This document shows positions 7,916 to 17,073 of a stretch of 64,000 nt of DNA, piece after piece (the stretch's first letter is position 1; every line of letters begins with the position of its first letter). The notes under the pieces were generated by a model. That model was given only the letters and a program-made list of their open reading frames with translations. It did no database searches and had not been told where the DNA came from. Where the stretch lies: assembly GCF_001579805.1 (NCBI RefSeq), contig NZ_CP014546.1, positions 620,001-684,000 on the forward strand, written 5' to 3'. The translations under genes and the position numbers were made by a program. The stretch is from Pseudomonas azotoformans (GTDB lineage Bacteria; Pseudomonadota; Gammaproteobacteria; Pseudomonadales; Pseudomonadaceae).

Positions 7916-9817
7916 TTATAAACGCGCCTGACGCACCGCACCGCTGCGCGATTTGGCCATCGCCGCCAGGCGCACCGCCACATTGGCCGCGCCGTAGCCG
8001 GCATAACCGTTCTTGCGCTGGATGATCTCGAAGAAAAACCGCCCTTCGAACGGCTCGGTGTACACATGAAACAACTCACCGCCCTGGGCGTCGCGGTCGT
8101 ACAGCACGTTGTAGTACGCCAACTCGCTGAGGAACTCGTCATCGAAATCGAACCGCGCCGCCAGGTCGTCGTAGTAGTTGAGCGGGATATCCAGCAGCGG
8201 CACACCCGCCTCTTTGGCGCGGCGCACCTCGGCGAAAATGTCCGCGCAGTCGAAGGCAATGTGGTGCACGCCCGAGCCGCGATAGCTCGACAGCGCGTGG
8301 GAAATCGCGGTATTGCGGTTCTCGGAGATGTTCAGCGGCAGGCGGATCGAACTGCAACGGCTGCGCAGGGCACGGCTTTTTACCAGACCGTAAGGGTCCG
8401 GCAGCACCACTTCGTCGTCGGCTTCGAAATCCAGCAGGCTCTTGTAGAACAGCACCCAACTGTCGAGGCTGTCGGCCGGCAAGGCCATGGCCATATGGTC
8501 GATACGCAGCAAGCCGCCGCTGGACGACGCGGCAGGTTGCAGGTTGAAGTCGGTGTCGTAGAGGCCGCCTTCACTCTGGTCCACCAGGTAAATCAGGCTG
8601 CCATCCGGCGCACGCACTGCCGCCAACTCCAGCTCGTTGGGCCCGACCAACCCGCGATAGGGCTGGCCTTTGTAGGCCACCGCGCGTTCCAGGGCCTTGG
8701 CGCTGTCCTTGACCCGGATCGCCGTGGCGCACAACGACGGTCCATGAGCTTCGAAGAAGTTGTGGGCAAAGGAATAGGGTTCGCAATTGAGGATCAGGTT
8801 GATATCACCCTGGCGCAAGAGGCTCACGCTCTTGGAGCGGTGCTGCCCGGCCTTGACGAACCCCAGGCGTTCCAGCCAGTGAGTCAGCTTGGCGCCGAGG
8901 CTTTCATCCACGGCGAACTCCAGGAACTCGATGCCGTCGTACTCGCTGGCGGCCGGGGTATCGAACAGAATTTCAACAGGCTGCGCCGGCGCTTCTTGCT
9001 TCAGGCGCTCGCGGGTTTTCTCTTCCAGGTACAGCAAGGAGCGCAAGCCATCCGCCGCGTTCGCGCGAGTTGGCGCGGCGCGGAAGCCGTCATTGAAAAT
9101 CTCCAGGGACAGCGGCCCGGTGTAGCCACTCTTGATGATCGGTGCAAGGAACCCTGCCAGGTCGAATTCGCCTTGGCCGGGGAAGCAGCGGAAATGCCGG
9201 CTCCACTCCAGCACGTCCATGGCCAGGATCGGCGCGTCGGCCATTTGCACGAAGAAGATTTTGTCGCCGGGGATCTCGGCAATCCCACTCGGGTCGCCTT
9301 TGAGCGACAGGGTGTGGAAGCTGTCGAGCAATACGCCGAGGCTGGGATGATCGACCTGGCGCACCAGGTTCCACACCTGCTGCCAGGTGTTCACGTGCTT
9401 GCCCCAGGCCAGCGCTTCATAGCCGATACGCAGGCCACGGCGGCCGGCGTGTTCGGCGAGCAGGCTCAGGTCATCCAGCAAAATGCGCTCATCACCCACG
9501 CAATCGGCCGAGGCGTTGCTGCACACCAGCACCAGGTCGGTGCCCAACTCCTGCATCAAATCGAATTTGCGCTCGGCACGTTCCAGGTTACGCGCCAGGC
9601 GGTCACGGCGGCAACCTTCAAAGTCACGAAACGGCTGGAACAAGGTGATGGCAATGCCGAGGTCGGCGCACATCTGCCTAACTTCGCGGGGGCTGCCGTC
9701 GTAATACAACAAGTCGTTCTCAAAGATCTCGACCCCATCGAACCCGGCGGCGGCAATGGCTTCGAGCTTTTCCGGCAGGGTGCCGCTCAAGGAAACAGTG
9801 GCAATGGAACGTTGCAT
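7916..9817 (-). CDS. quiC: 3-dehydroshikimate dehydratase QuiC (fused to HPPD-like domain)
   Basis: Converts 3-dehydroshikimate to protocatechuate, the entry to the beta-ketoadipate pathway. The 633-residue protein is a fusion. Residues 1-~275 are a sugar-isomerase-like TIM barrel with the four metal ligands of bacterial QuiC enzymes in place: Glu134 (GYEALAWGKH), Asp165 (LLDSFH), Gln191 (FVQMADAP) and Glu239 (LSLEIFND). Residues ~290-620 are a vicinal-oxygen-chelate region like 4-hydroxyphenylpyruvate dioxygenase, keeping its metal ligands in IDHMAMAL, VHHIAFD and FFEIIQR. The gene starts 90 bp from a PcaR-like site and diverges from the MFS transporter. Confidence 0.95.
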   Translation of the reverse strand: MQRSIATVSLSGTLPEKLEAIAAAGFDGVEIFENDLLYYDGSPREVRQMCADLGIAITLFQPFRDFEGCRRDRLARNLERAERKFDLMQELGTDLVLVCSNASADCVGDERILLDDLSLLAEHAGRRGLRIGYEALAWGKHVNTWQQVWNLVRQVDHPSLGVLLDSFHTLSLKGDPSGIAEIPGDKIFFVQMADAPILAMDVLEWSRHFRCFPGQGEFDLAGFLAPIIKSGYTGPLSLEIFNDGFRAAPTRANAADGLRSLLYLEEKTRERLKQEAPAQPVEILFDTPAASEYDGIEFLEFAVDESLGAKLTHWLERLGFVKAGQHRSKSVSLLRQGDINLILNCEPYSFAHNFFEAHGPSLCATAIRVKDSAKALERAVAYKGQPYRGLVGPNELELAAVRAPDGSLIYLVDQSEGGLYDTDFNLQPAASSSGGLLRIDHMAMALPADSLDSWVLFYKSLLDFEADDEVVLPDPYGLVKSRALRSRCSSIRLPLNISENRNTAISHALSSYRGSGVHHIAFDCADIFAEVRRAKEAGVPLLDIPLNYYDDLAARFDFDDEFLSELAYYNVLYDRDAQGGELFHVYTEPFEGRFFFEIIQRKNGYAGYGAANVAVRLAAMAKSRSGAVRQARL

Positions 9818-9880
9818 GGGCGACTCCCGGCAATTGTTGTTTGTGGCAAATTATTCGCCCCTAGCCTACCCGCAGCAATT

Positions 9881-9907
9881 AAAATGTACGAACCAGTTAG
9901 TTTTTGG
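9881..9907 (-). promoter_or_regulatory. Conserved promoter element of quiC, candidate TetR operator
   Basis: On the minus strand this reads CCAAAAACTAACTGGTTCG then TACATTTT, the same element as at 5843-5867 and in the same direction relative to the gene, 64 bp before the quiC start. It directly abuts the PcaR-like box. Confidence 0.45.
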
Positions 9908-9921
9908 TGCGATTATCGAAC
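9907..9921 (-). promoter_or_regulatory. PcaR-like palindrome between quiC and the MFS gene
   Basis: On the minus strand it reads GTTCGATAATCGCAC, identical to the sequence I recall for PcaR of P. putida. It lies 90 bp upstream of quiC and 107 bp upstream of the transporter, so it could serve both. Confidence 0.65.
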
Positions 9922-10027
9922 ACTATGCCCCTTTGGCGAATTGACGATTTTTTAGCCACTGCGCACCATCGATGACGTAACAGACCCAGAACACACCATA
10001 AAAATTTCAAAAAACGGGTACGACCTC

Positions 10028-11361
10028 ATGCCTCTGCAAAACTCCGCCCTGGCCGCGCGCCACGGCACCCCGCACGCCGGCATCGGCGACAAGATCCGCG
10101 GCGCCCTCGCCGTGGGCAAAACGCGCTGGGGCATGTTGGCCCTGGTGTTTTTCGCCACCACCCTCAACTACATCGACCGCGCCGCGCTGGGCGTCATGCA
10201 ACCGATCCTCGCCAAAGAGATGAGCTGGACGGCGATGGACTACGCCAACATCAACTTCTGGTTCCAGGTCGGCTACGCCATCGGTTTTGTGCTGCAAGGT
10301 CGCTTGATCGACCGGGTCGGCGTGAAACGCGTGTTCTTCTGCGCCGTGCTGTTGTGGAGCCTGGCCACCGGCGCCCATGGCCTTGCGACCTCGGCGGTCG
10401 GTTTTATGGTGTGCCGCTTTATCCTTGGGCTGACCGAAGCCGCCAACTACCCGGCCTGCGTCAAGACCACGCGGTTGTGGTTCCCAGCCGGTGAACGTGC
10501 AGTGGCCACCGGTATCTTCAACGCCGGCACCAACGTCGGCGCGATGATGACGCCGATGCTGCTGCCATTGATCCTGCACGTGTGGGGCTGGCAGGCGGCG
10601 TTCCTGTGCATGGCCTCGCTTGGCGCGATCTGGCTGGTGTTCTGGGGCTTGAAGTACTACAACCCCGAAGATCATCCGACCGTTAAACAATCCGAATTGG
10701 ACTACGTGCAGCAGCAAGTCGAACCGGAACAACCGGGCGTACCGTTCAGCCGCATCCTGCGCATGCGCGGCACCTGGGCCTTCGCCATCGCCTATGCGCT
10801 CACCGCGCCGGTGTTCTGGTTCTACCTGTATTGGCTGCCGCCGTTCCTGAACCAGCAATACAACCTGGGCATCAACGTGACTCAGATGGGCATTCCGCTG
10901 ATCATCATCTACCTGACGGCGGATTTCGGCAGCGTGGGTGGGGGATTCTGTCGTCGTTCCTGATCGGTCGTGGCATGAACTCGATCAAGGCGCGGTTGCT
11001 GTCGATGCTGCTGTTCGCCTGCTGCATCGTCGGCGTGATCATGGCGGCCGGCTCCAGCCAGTTGTGGGTCGCGGTGTTTGCCATCTCCTTGGCGATCGGC
11101 GCGCACCAGGCCTGGACCGCGAACATCTGGAGCCTGGTGATGGACTACACGCCCAAGCACATGATGAGCACGGTGTTCGGTTTCGGCGGCATGTGCGCGG
11201 CCATCGGCGGCATGTTCATGACCCAGATCGTCGGCCACATCCTGACCGTGACCAACAACAACTACACCGTGTTGTTCACCCTGATCCCGGCGATGTACTT
11301 CATTGCGCTGACCTGGATGTACTTCATGGCGCCACGCAAGATTCCTACCGTAGACGTCTAA
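10028..11361 (+). pseudogene. MFS transporter (quinate/shikimate cluster), broken by a single-base frameshift
   Basis: A 12-helix major-facilitator protein of the anion:cation symporter (ACS/ExuT-like) group; by context it should import quinate, shikimate or a related aromatic acid. The first frame gives residues 1-~305 (NYIDRAALGVMQP, GRLIDRVGVKRVF, RFILGLTEAANYP) and then runs into a stop at 10961. From 10948 the next frame continues the family sequence exactly (LSSFLIGRGMNSIKAR to MAPRKIPTVDV). One added G in the G5 run at 10940-10944 would give VGGGILSSFLIG and restore about 445 residues. So the gene is either inactive in this strain or the base was lost in sequencing. Confidence 0.88.
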
Positions 11362-11363
11362 CT

Positions 11364-12242
11364 CTACCTACGCCGCTGCTGCCAGGCAGCGGCCAGCCCG
11401 CTCATGCAGATCACCCCGATGCCGACCACTGTGGTCACATCGGGGGTATGGCTGAACACCAGCCAGCCCAACAACCCCGCAAACACGATCTGGCAATAGC
11501 CGAACGGCGCCAGCAAGGCCGGCGCCGCAAAGCGGAACGCCTGGGTCAGCATCAAGTGCGCGGTCATCCCGCAAGTGCCCAGGGCCAGCATCAATGCGCC
11601 ATGCCACAGCGTCGGGACCTGCCAAAAGAACGGCACCATCGCACTCATCACCAAGGTATTGCACAGGCCGGCAAAGAAGTTGCTGGTGGTGGGCGTGTCG
11701 TATTGGCTGAGGATGCGCGTGAGCAGTTGGTAGAAGCAGAAGAACAGTGCCGAACACAGCGGCAGCAACACCGCCGGGGTGAACAATTCGCCGCCGGGGT
11801 GGATGATGATCAGCACGCCGACAAACCCGCAGATCACCGCCAGCCATTGGCCACGGGTCACGTGCTCACCCAGCAGCGGCACCGAGAGCGCCGTCACCAG
11901 GATCGGCGCCAGGAAGTTCACCGCCGTGGCTTCCGCCAGCGGGATGTAATGCAGCGCCGCGGTAAAAAACAGGCTGGTGCCCAACAGGCACAACGCCCGC
12001 ACCACCTGCATCCCCGGTCGCTTGCTGCGCAATACCCGCAGGCCCGATTGGGGCAGGAAAATCCCGGCCATCAACAAGGTGTGCACCAGGTAACGCGCCC
12101 ACACCACCATCACGATCGGGTAGAACCCCGCGAGGTATTTGGACAAGGCGTCGTGACTGGAAAACAGAAACGTCGCCAAAACAATCAGCAAAATGCCCTT
12201 GAAGGGATGGTTGACGCCGGATAAAGGGGTACTGACGGTCAT
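11364..12242 (-). CDS. DMT-family (EamA) permease
   Basis: 292-residue inner-membrane protein with ten predicted helices in two EamA repeats (about residues 13-145 and 155-285). The first repeat begins FKGILLIVLATFLFSSHDALSKYL. Family members export amino acids or other metabolites; the substrate cannot be read from the sequence. It ends 2 bp from the end of the convergent MFS gene. A GTT-rich start region and ATG at 12242 fit. Confidence 0.85.
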   Translation of the reverse strand: MTVSTPLSGVNHPFKGILLIVLATFLFSSHDALSKYLAGFYPIVMVVWARYLVHTLLMAGIFLPQSGLRVLRSKRPGMQVVRALCLLGTSLFFTAALHYIPLAEATAVNFLAPILVTALSVPLLGEHVTRGQWLAVICGFVGVLIIIHPGGELFTPAVLLPLCSALFFCFYQLLTRILSQYDTPTTSNFFAGLCNTLVMSAMVPFFWQVPTLWHGALMLALGTCGMTAHLMLTQAFRFAAPALLAPFGYCQIVFAGLLGWLVFSHTPDVTTVVGIGVICMSGLAAAWQQRRR

Positions 12243-12420
12243 CGGATTCTCGTGTGTGGCGCGCGGTCGAGCTCAACCCGGTAATCTAGCAGCCGGGTCG
12301 GAGCCTGCTCCAAGAGCATAACCAAACACCGTGCGAACAGCGCACTAAATCACGGGTTTCGAGTCCAACCCTGCAAGTTGACCGCCCAGTTGCACATTTT
12401 TTAACCAAGGCCTTGCTGCT

Positions 12421-12837
12421 ATGAAAAAAATCCTCTTTGCTCTTTCTGCCCTTGCCCTGCTCACCGCCTGCAACCAGGAAAACAAGGAAGCGCCTAAACC
12501 CGCGCCGGCTTCCGTACAAGCCACCCTAGTGCCAGAAACCCCGCCCACCGACAAATGGGTCGGCAAATGGATCGGCGTCGAAGGCCTCTACCTCACCCTC
12601 GCCAAGGACGACAGCATCGGCCGTGGTCACTACCTGCTGACCATGAAATACAGCCTGGATGATGACGCCGTCGGTACCTTCAAAGGCGAGGCGAACGAAG
12701 ACGGCATCGCCTTTACCCGCCCCGACGGCCCACAGCAGCTGAGCGCCGGCAACGGTGAAGCCACCGGTTTGAAATGGCTGGCAGATAAAAAGGATTGCCT
12801 GGTGGTGGATACCGGCGAAGGTTACTGCCGCGACTGA
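12421..12837 (+). CDS. Small lipoprotein of unknown function
   Basis: 138 residues with a clear lipoprotein signal: MKKILFALSALALLTAC, with the lipobox LTAC putting the acylated Cys at residue 17. The next residues (NQENKEAPKPAPAS) form a Pro/Ala-rich tether, then a compact domain beginning KWVGKWIGVEGLYLTL and ending CLVVDTGEGYCRD with two Cys that may pair. The fold resembles small beta-barrel domains that bind or inhibit other envelope proteins, but I recognise no named family. It stands alone, 178 bp from the divergent permease. Confidence 0.8.
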   Translation: MKKILFALSALALLTACNQENKEAPKPAPASVQATLVPETPPTDKWVGKWIGVEGLYLTLAKDDSIGRGHYLLTMKYSLDDDAVGTFKGEANEDGIAFTRPDGPQQLSAGNGEATGLKWLADKKDCLVVDTGEGYCRD

Positions 12838-12992
12838 CCCGGTTTTGCTGACACAAGTTTCATCTGGCGCCCCTGCCGGCAAGAGTCGAGAGCGGCGATA
12901 CTACGCAGCTCTCGTACCTGTCGGACAGCCGGGCTGGCGCCATTCCTACGCACCAACAACACTGTTCCACAGTTCATCGAGAGGATTGCCCC

Positions 12993-13880
12993 ATGCTATG
13001 GAAAAAAGGCCGACGCAGCGACAACGTGGTGGATGCCCGCGATGACAGTGGTGGCGGCGGTGGTGGCATGCGCTTTGGTGGCGGCAAAGGCCTGAGCCTG
13101 ACGGCCATTGTGCTGATCGTCGGCATCGGTTGGCTGACCGGCCAGGACCCGTTGCAGATCCTCGGCCAGTTGACCGGCCAGATGGAACAGGCGCCGTCAG
13201 TGAGCACGCAATCGCGCCAGGCGCCGCCGGCCAATGATGAGCAAGCGGATTTTGTCCGCGCGGTGCTGGGCGATACCGAAGACACCTGGGCCCAGGTATT
13301 CCAGGAAAACGGCTTGGCGTACAAGAACCCGAAACTGATCTTGTTCCGTGGCCGGGTGAATTCCGCCTGCGGGGGGGCCACCTCGGCCAGCGGCCCGTTT
13401 TATTGCCCGGCGGACCAGCAGGTGTACCTGGACCTGGACTTCTTCCGGGAAATGTCACAGCGCTTCCAGGCTGCTGGCGACTTTGCCCAGGCGTACGTGA
13501 TTGCCCACGAGGTCGGGCACCACGTGCAGACGCTGCTGGGTATCTCGTCGAAGATCCAGGCGGCGCGCCAGCAAGGTCGGCAGATGCAGGGTGACGGCGG
13601 TCTGCTGGTGCGCCAGGAACTGCAAGCCGACTGCTTTGCCGGGGTGTGGGCCAACCGTGCGCAAAAGCGTCTGAACTGGCTGGAGCCGGGCGATATTGAA
13701 GAAGCACTGAATGCGGCCAACGCCATTGGCGATGACCGTTTGCAGCAACAGGGTCAAGGGCGCGTCGTGCCGGACTCGTTTACCCACGGCACCTCGGCAC
13801 AGCGGGTTCGCTGGTTCAAGACCGGCTTTGCCCAGGGCCAGATCACTCAATGCGATACTTTTACCGCCAAGAGCCTTTAG
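12993..13880 (+). CDS. ypfJ: YpfJ-type neutral zinc metallopeptidase
   Basis: 295-residue membrane-anchored protease of the putative neutral zinc metallopeptidase family. It opens with a Gly-rich segment (DDSGGGGGGMRFGGGKG), then one membrane helix (LSLTAIVLIVGIGWL, ~31-45). The catalytic domain carries NSACGGATSASGPFYCPAD, the zinc motif HEVGHH (~residue 172) and the third-ligand region RQELQADCFAGVWAN. The protein length is normal. Its stop codon directly abuts the ATG of the next gene, so the two are probably one operon. Biological substrate unknown. Confidence 0.88.
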   Translation: MLWKKGRRSDNVVDARDDSGGGGGGMRFGGGKGLSLTAIVLIVGIGWLTGQDPLQILGQLTGQMEQAPSVSTQSRQAPPANDEQADFVRAVLGDTEDTWAQVFQENGLAYKNPKLILFRGRVNSACGGATSASGPFYCPADQQVYLDLDFFREMSQRFQAAGDFAQAYVIAHEVGHHVQTLLGISSKIQAARQQGRQMQGDGGLLVRQELQADCFAGVWANRAQKRLNWLEPGDIEEALNAANAIGDDRLQQQGQGRVVPDSFTHGTSAQRVRWFKTGFAQGQITQCDTFTAKSL

Positions 13881-14857
13881 ATGAATAAACGATTGGGATT
13901 GCTGCTGGGTTTGCTGGTCACCGGTTCCGCCTTGGCCGCCGGGCATAACGTCAACGAGGCCAATCTCGATCGCTTCCCCCTGAAGGCCGGGGATCTGAGC
14001 CTGGGGTTGAGCCAGGATTGGCGCCAGCCACTGCCCAACGTCACCCGTGCGTTGATCATCGTGCATGGGCGCCTGCGCGATGCGCAAACCTATCTGGAAA
14101 GCGGCGAGAAAGCGGCCGAGAATGCCGGGCAAGCGGCCAACACCTTGGTGATCGCGCCAAGGTTTCTTATTGAGTCGGATGCGCGGCACGAGCATCTGGA
14201 CAATCAGCTACTGCGTTGGACCGACAACGGCTGGATGGCCGGTGAGCCGTCCACCGGCCCAGGCCAAATCAGCTCCTACGGCGCCCTCGACCAGATCATC
14301 AAGCACCTGGGCAACCGCAAACTGTTCCCTGCGTTGAAAGAAATCGTGGTGGCCGGGCATTCCGGGGGTGGCCAGGTGGTACAGCGGTTTGCCCTCACCA
14401 GCCACGACCATCCGAAACTGCAAACCGAAGGCATCCGCCTGCGTTACGTGGTGGCCAACCCGTCCTCCTACGCCTACTTCACCCCGCAGCGTCCGGTGAA
14501 ATTCGACATTGCCAGTTGCCCTGGTTTCAACGACTGGAAATACGGCCTGCAAAACCTGCCGGCCTACGCCCAAGGCCAGAGCGCCGAACAGCTTGAACAG
14601 GCGTATGTGTCACGCGACATCACCTACCTGCTGGGCCAACAGGACATCGACCCAAACCATCACGCGCTGGACAAAGGCTGTGAGGCCGAAACCCAGGGCG
14701 CGTATCGCCTGATTCGTGGGCACAACTATTTTGACTACCTCAAGCAACGTCATCCGCAGTTGAGCCATCAACTTGTGGAAGTGCCGGGGTGGGGCATAAC
14801 GGGGATGGGATGTTTACGTCGCCGGAAGGCCAGAAGGTACTGTTTCCAAATAACTGA
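13881..14857 (+). pseudogene. Periplasmic alpha/beta hydrolase, 3' end frameshifted
   Basis: A signal peptide (MNKRLGLLLGLLVTGSALAAG) precedes an alpha/beta-hydrolase domain with HGRLRDAQTYLESGEKA and the nucleophile elbow GHSGGG (about residue 159). As read, the frame ends at 14870 with an unrelated tail (WGITGMGCLRRRKAR). From about 14792 the +1 frame reads GHNGDGMFTSPEGQKVLFP and stops at 14857, the expected C-terminus with the catalytic histidine. Adding one G to the G4 run at 14785-14788 restores it, giving about 325 residues. It may be a real mutation or a sequencing error. Substrate unknown. Confidence 0.8.
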
Positions 14858-14873
14858 CGGAACCGGATAAAAC

Positions 14874-14916
14874 TGTGGGAGCGGCGGTGCGACGATTCGA
14901 CTTGCTCGCTCCCACA
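14874..14916. repeat. REP-type hairpin
   Basis: TGTGGGAGCG at 14874-14883 pairs with CGCTCCCACA at 14907-14916, enclosing a smaller imperfect stem. This is the usual Pseudomonas REP sequence type and sits between the ends of two convergent genes, where it can also act as a terminator. Confidence 0.65.
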
Positions 14917-14936
14917 TTGGGTCTTCAGAGACCGAT

Positions 14937-15524
14937 CTAAATCATCCGGCGCAACACCGAGCAATCCTCGGCATGCCAATCCACCAACTCCGGCCACGGA
15001 TTCTCCGGCAAATTCACCAACACCGTCCGCGCCCCCGCCGCCCGACCGCAGTCCAGGTCAAACCGATAATCCCCCACCATCACCATCTCGCTCGGCGCCA
15101 CGTCCCAAGCGGCCGCCAGTTTCAGCAAGCCATCCGGATCAGGCTTGGGTTGCGCATCGTCACGCCCCAGCACGTCCTCGATGGCAAAGCAGTCTGCCAG
15201 ACCGATCGCCTCCAGGGTGACGTGCGCCAGCTCGCGCGCATTGCGGGTCAGGATGCCCAGGCGATAACCACGCCCGGCCAACTCGCGCACCAGCGCCACC
15301 GCACCTTCAGCCGCGACCGAACCCAGCGCCAACTCGCGCTCATGTTCCAGCAACCAGGCATGCTTGGTCGCCGCGACATCCGCCGGCAACGCCGCCAGGT
15401 GCGTGAGGATGTCGTCCTCGGGCGGAATCTCCAGGGCCACGCGAATGGCCGCGAAGTCATGCACGGCCACCGTGAGGGTGCCGTCCATGTCGAACACCCA
15501 ATGTTTGATGTCCGACAGGCTCAT
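14937..15524 (-). CDS. HAD-superfamily phosphatase
   Basis: Phosphoglycolate-phosphatase-like enzyme of 195 residues (from MSLSDIKHW; an ATG two codons earlier at 15530 is equally possible). It has HAD motif I VFDMDGTLT (~residues 9-17), motif II LTRNA, the motif III lysine in KPDPDGLL, and motif IV GDYRFDLDCG. The cap is short (type C1). It overlaps the start of the upstream tesB gene's 3' end by 4-10 bp, so the two are cotranscribed. The specific substrate is not evident. Confidence 0.88.
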   Translation of the reverse strand: MSLSDIKHWVFDMDGTLTVAVHDFAAIRVALEIPPEDDILTHLAALPADVAATKHAWLLEHERELALGSVAAEGAVALVRELAGRGYRLGILTRNARELAHVTLEAIGLADCFAIEDVLGRDDAQPKPDPDGLLKLAAAWDVAPSEMVMVGDYRFDLDCGRAAGARTVLVNLPENPWPELVDWHAEDCSVLRRMI

Positions 15525-16390
15525 GCCCAATCCTTGCGATGGCGGATCAGGCCTTCCTGGGTCACCGAGGCCACCAGTTGCCCGGCGCGGTTGTACACGC
15601 TTCCACGGGAGAAACCCCGGGAATTACCGGCCCATGGGCTGTCCATGGCGTAGAGCAACCAGTCATCGGCACGCAGGTCGGCGTGGAACCACAGCGCATG
15701 GTCGAGGCTGGCGACTTGCATGTCTTTCTGCCAGACCGTCTTGCCATGGGGCAGCAAGGAGGTGGTCAGCAGGCCGAAGTCCGAGGCGTAGGCCAGCAGG
15801 TATTTATGCAGCGCCGGCGAGTCGGCCAGGGCGCCGTCGGCACGGAACCACACGTACTTGACCGGGTCGGACGGCTGCGGGTTGAACGGGTCTTTTTCGG
15901 TGACCGGACGCACTTCGATCGGCTTTGGGCACAGCAGCTTGTCACGCATGTGCTCGGGGATCAGGTGCGCGCGCTGCTGGGTCAGCTCCAGCTCCGACGG
16001 CAGGTTTTCCGGGCCCACTACCACAGGCATGGTGGTCTGGTGGTCGAAGCCTTGTTCGTCGTACTGGAACGAGGTGGTGCAGGTGAAGATCGGGTGGCCC
16101 TTCTGGATCGCGGTCACACGGCGCGTGCTGAAACTGCCGCCATCGCGCACACGGTCCACCGAATACACCACCGGCAACTTCGCATCGCCGGGGCGCAGGA
16201 AGTAACCGTGCAGGGAATGCACGTGCCGCGCTTCTTCTACGGTCTGGCTGGCAGCCGACAACGACTGGCCGAGCACCTGGCCACCGAACAGTTGGCGAAA
16301 ACCCAGGTCCTGGCTGCGGCCGCGAAAGAGGTTTTCCTCGATCGGCTCCAGGGTCAGCAGGTCCACCAGATCTTCCAATACTTGGCTCAT
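15521..16390 (-). CDS. tesB: Acyl-CoA thioesterase II
   Basis: Cleaves medium- and long-chain acyl-CoA to the free acid and CoA. The 289-residue product is a double hot-dog protein of the normal TesB length, beginning MSQVLEDLVDLLTLEPIEENLFRG, with FGGQVLGQSLSAAS in the first domain and SLDHALWFHADLRADDWLLY plus the QEGLIR end in the second, which carry the family Asp/Thr/Gln active site. An in-frame start 21 codons upstream lacks family similarity, so the ATG at 16390 (after GGAGTTGCTCT) is chosen. It is upstream of, and overlaps, the HAD phosphatase gene. Confidence 0.94.
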   Translation of the reverse strand: MSQVLEDLVDLLTLEPIEENLFRGRSQDLGFRQLFGGQVLGQSLSAASQTVEEARHVHSLHGYFLRPGDAKLPVVYSVDRVRDGGSFSTRRVTAIQKGHPIFTCTTSFQYDEQGFDHQTTMPVVVGPENLPSELELTQQRAHLIPEHMRDKLLCPKPIEVRPVTEKDPFNPQPSDPVKYVWFRADGALADSPALHKYLLAYASDFGLLTTSLLPHGKTVWQKDMQVASLDHALWFHADLRADDWLLYAMDSPWAGNSRGFSRGSVYNRAGQLVASVTQEGLIRHRKDWA

Positions 16391-16428
16391 AGAGCAACTC
16401 CTACAATCTATGGGGCATTCCGGGCTGC

Positions 16429-16998
16429 TTATCCGTGCAGCGTGTCCAACCATTGGGCGCGGGTGATGCGGTACAAAACATGAGGGCGCAGCGGGTCATC
16501 GGCTGCGACCTTGGGGTGTTCAAAATCTGCCTGGGGATCGTAATGCATACCGATGGCCTGCATGACTTTTTGTGAGGGCAGATTGGCTTCCGTGGTGAAG
16601 GCGACAATCTCGTCCAGGTTCAAACGATCAAACCCACAGCGCAATGCGGTCCAGGCAGCCTCGCTGGCATAGCCCAGCCCCCAGTGTTCACGGGCCAGGC
16701 GCCAGCCGATTTCCACCGCCGGGGTAAAATCAGCCTCGAAACTGACATTCAGCAACCCGGTGAGGCCGATGAATTCACCGGTGTCCTTGCGCTGCAAGGC
16801 CCACAGGCCAAAGCCATATTCAGCAAAGTGCCCACGAATGCGGCCGATCAGCGCGGCGCTTTCCAGGTGACTCAGCTTGGCCGGGAAATAGCGCATCACC
16901 TGTGGGTCGGCGCACATGCGCGCAAACTCCGCCAGGTCGCTGTCGCGCCATTGGCGCAGCACCAGGCGTGCGCTTTCCAATTCCAGTATCGGCTCCAT
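16429..16998 (-). CDS. GNAT-family N-acetyltransferase (RimJ/RimL type)
   Basis: 189 residues with the RimJ/RimL pattern: substrate side ESARLVLRQWRDSDLAEFARM at the N-terminus, then the acetyl-CoA-binding segment with EIGWRLAREHWGLGYASEAAWTAL (~residues 95-120) and TEANLPSQKVMQAIGM. Such enzymes acetylate the N-terminus of a ribosomal protein or a small molecule; the target cannot be told. It lies just upstream of tesB with a 38-bp gap. Confidence 0.86.
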   Translation of the reverse strand: MEPILELESARLVLRQWRDSDLAEFARMCADPQVMRYFPAKLSHLESAALIGRIRGHFAEYGFGLWALQRKDTGEFIGLTGLLNVSFEADFTPAVEIGWRLAREHWGLGYASEAAWTALRCGFDRLNLDEIVAFTTEANLPSQKVMQAIGMHYDPQADFEHPKVAADDPLRPHVLYRITRAQWLDTLHG

Positions 16999-17073
16999 GG
17001 GTCCCCTCCCTTGCCATGTGCGTGAGTGTACAACGCGGGTAAGATGCGTCGCAGGTTCCCGTCAGAAAATCCC

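Noticed and set aside
8066..9955. 629-codon open frame on the plus strand opposite quiC
   Set aside because: It is the antisense shadow of quiC: it lacks any family similarity, whereas the minus strand holds all four QuiC metal ligands.
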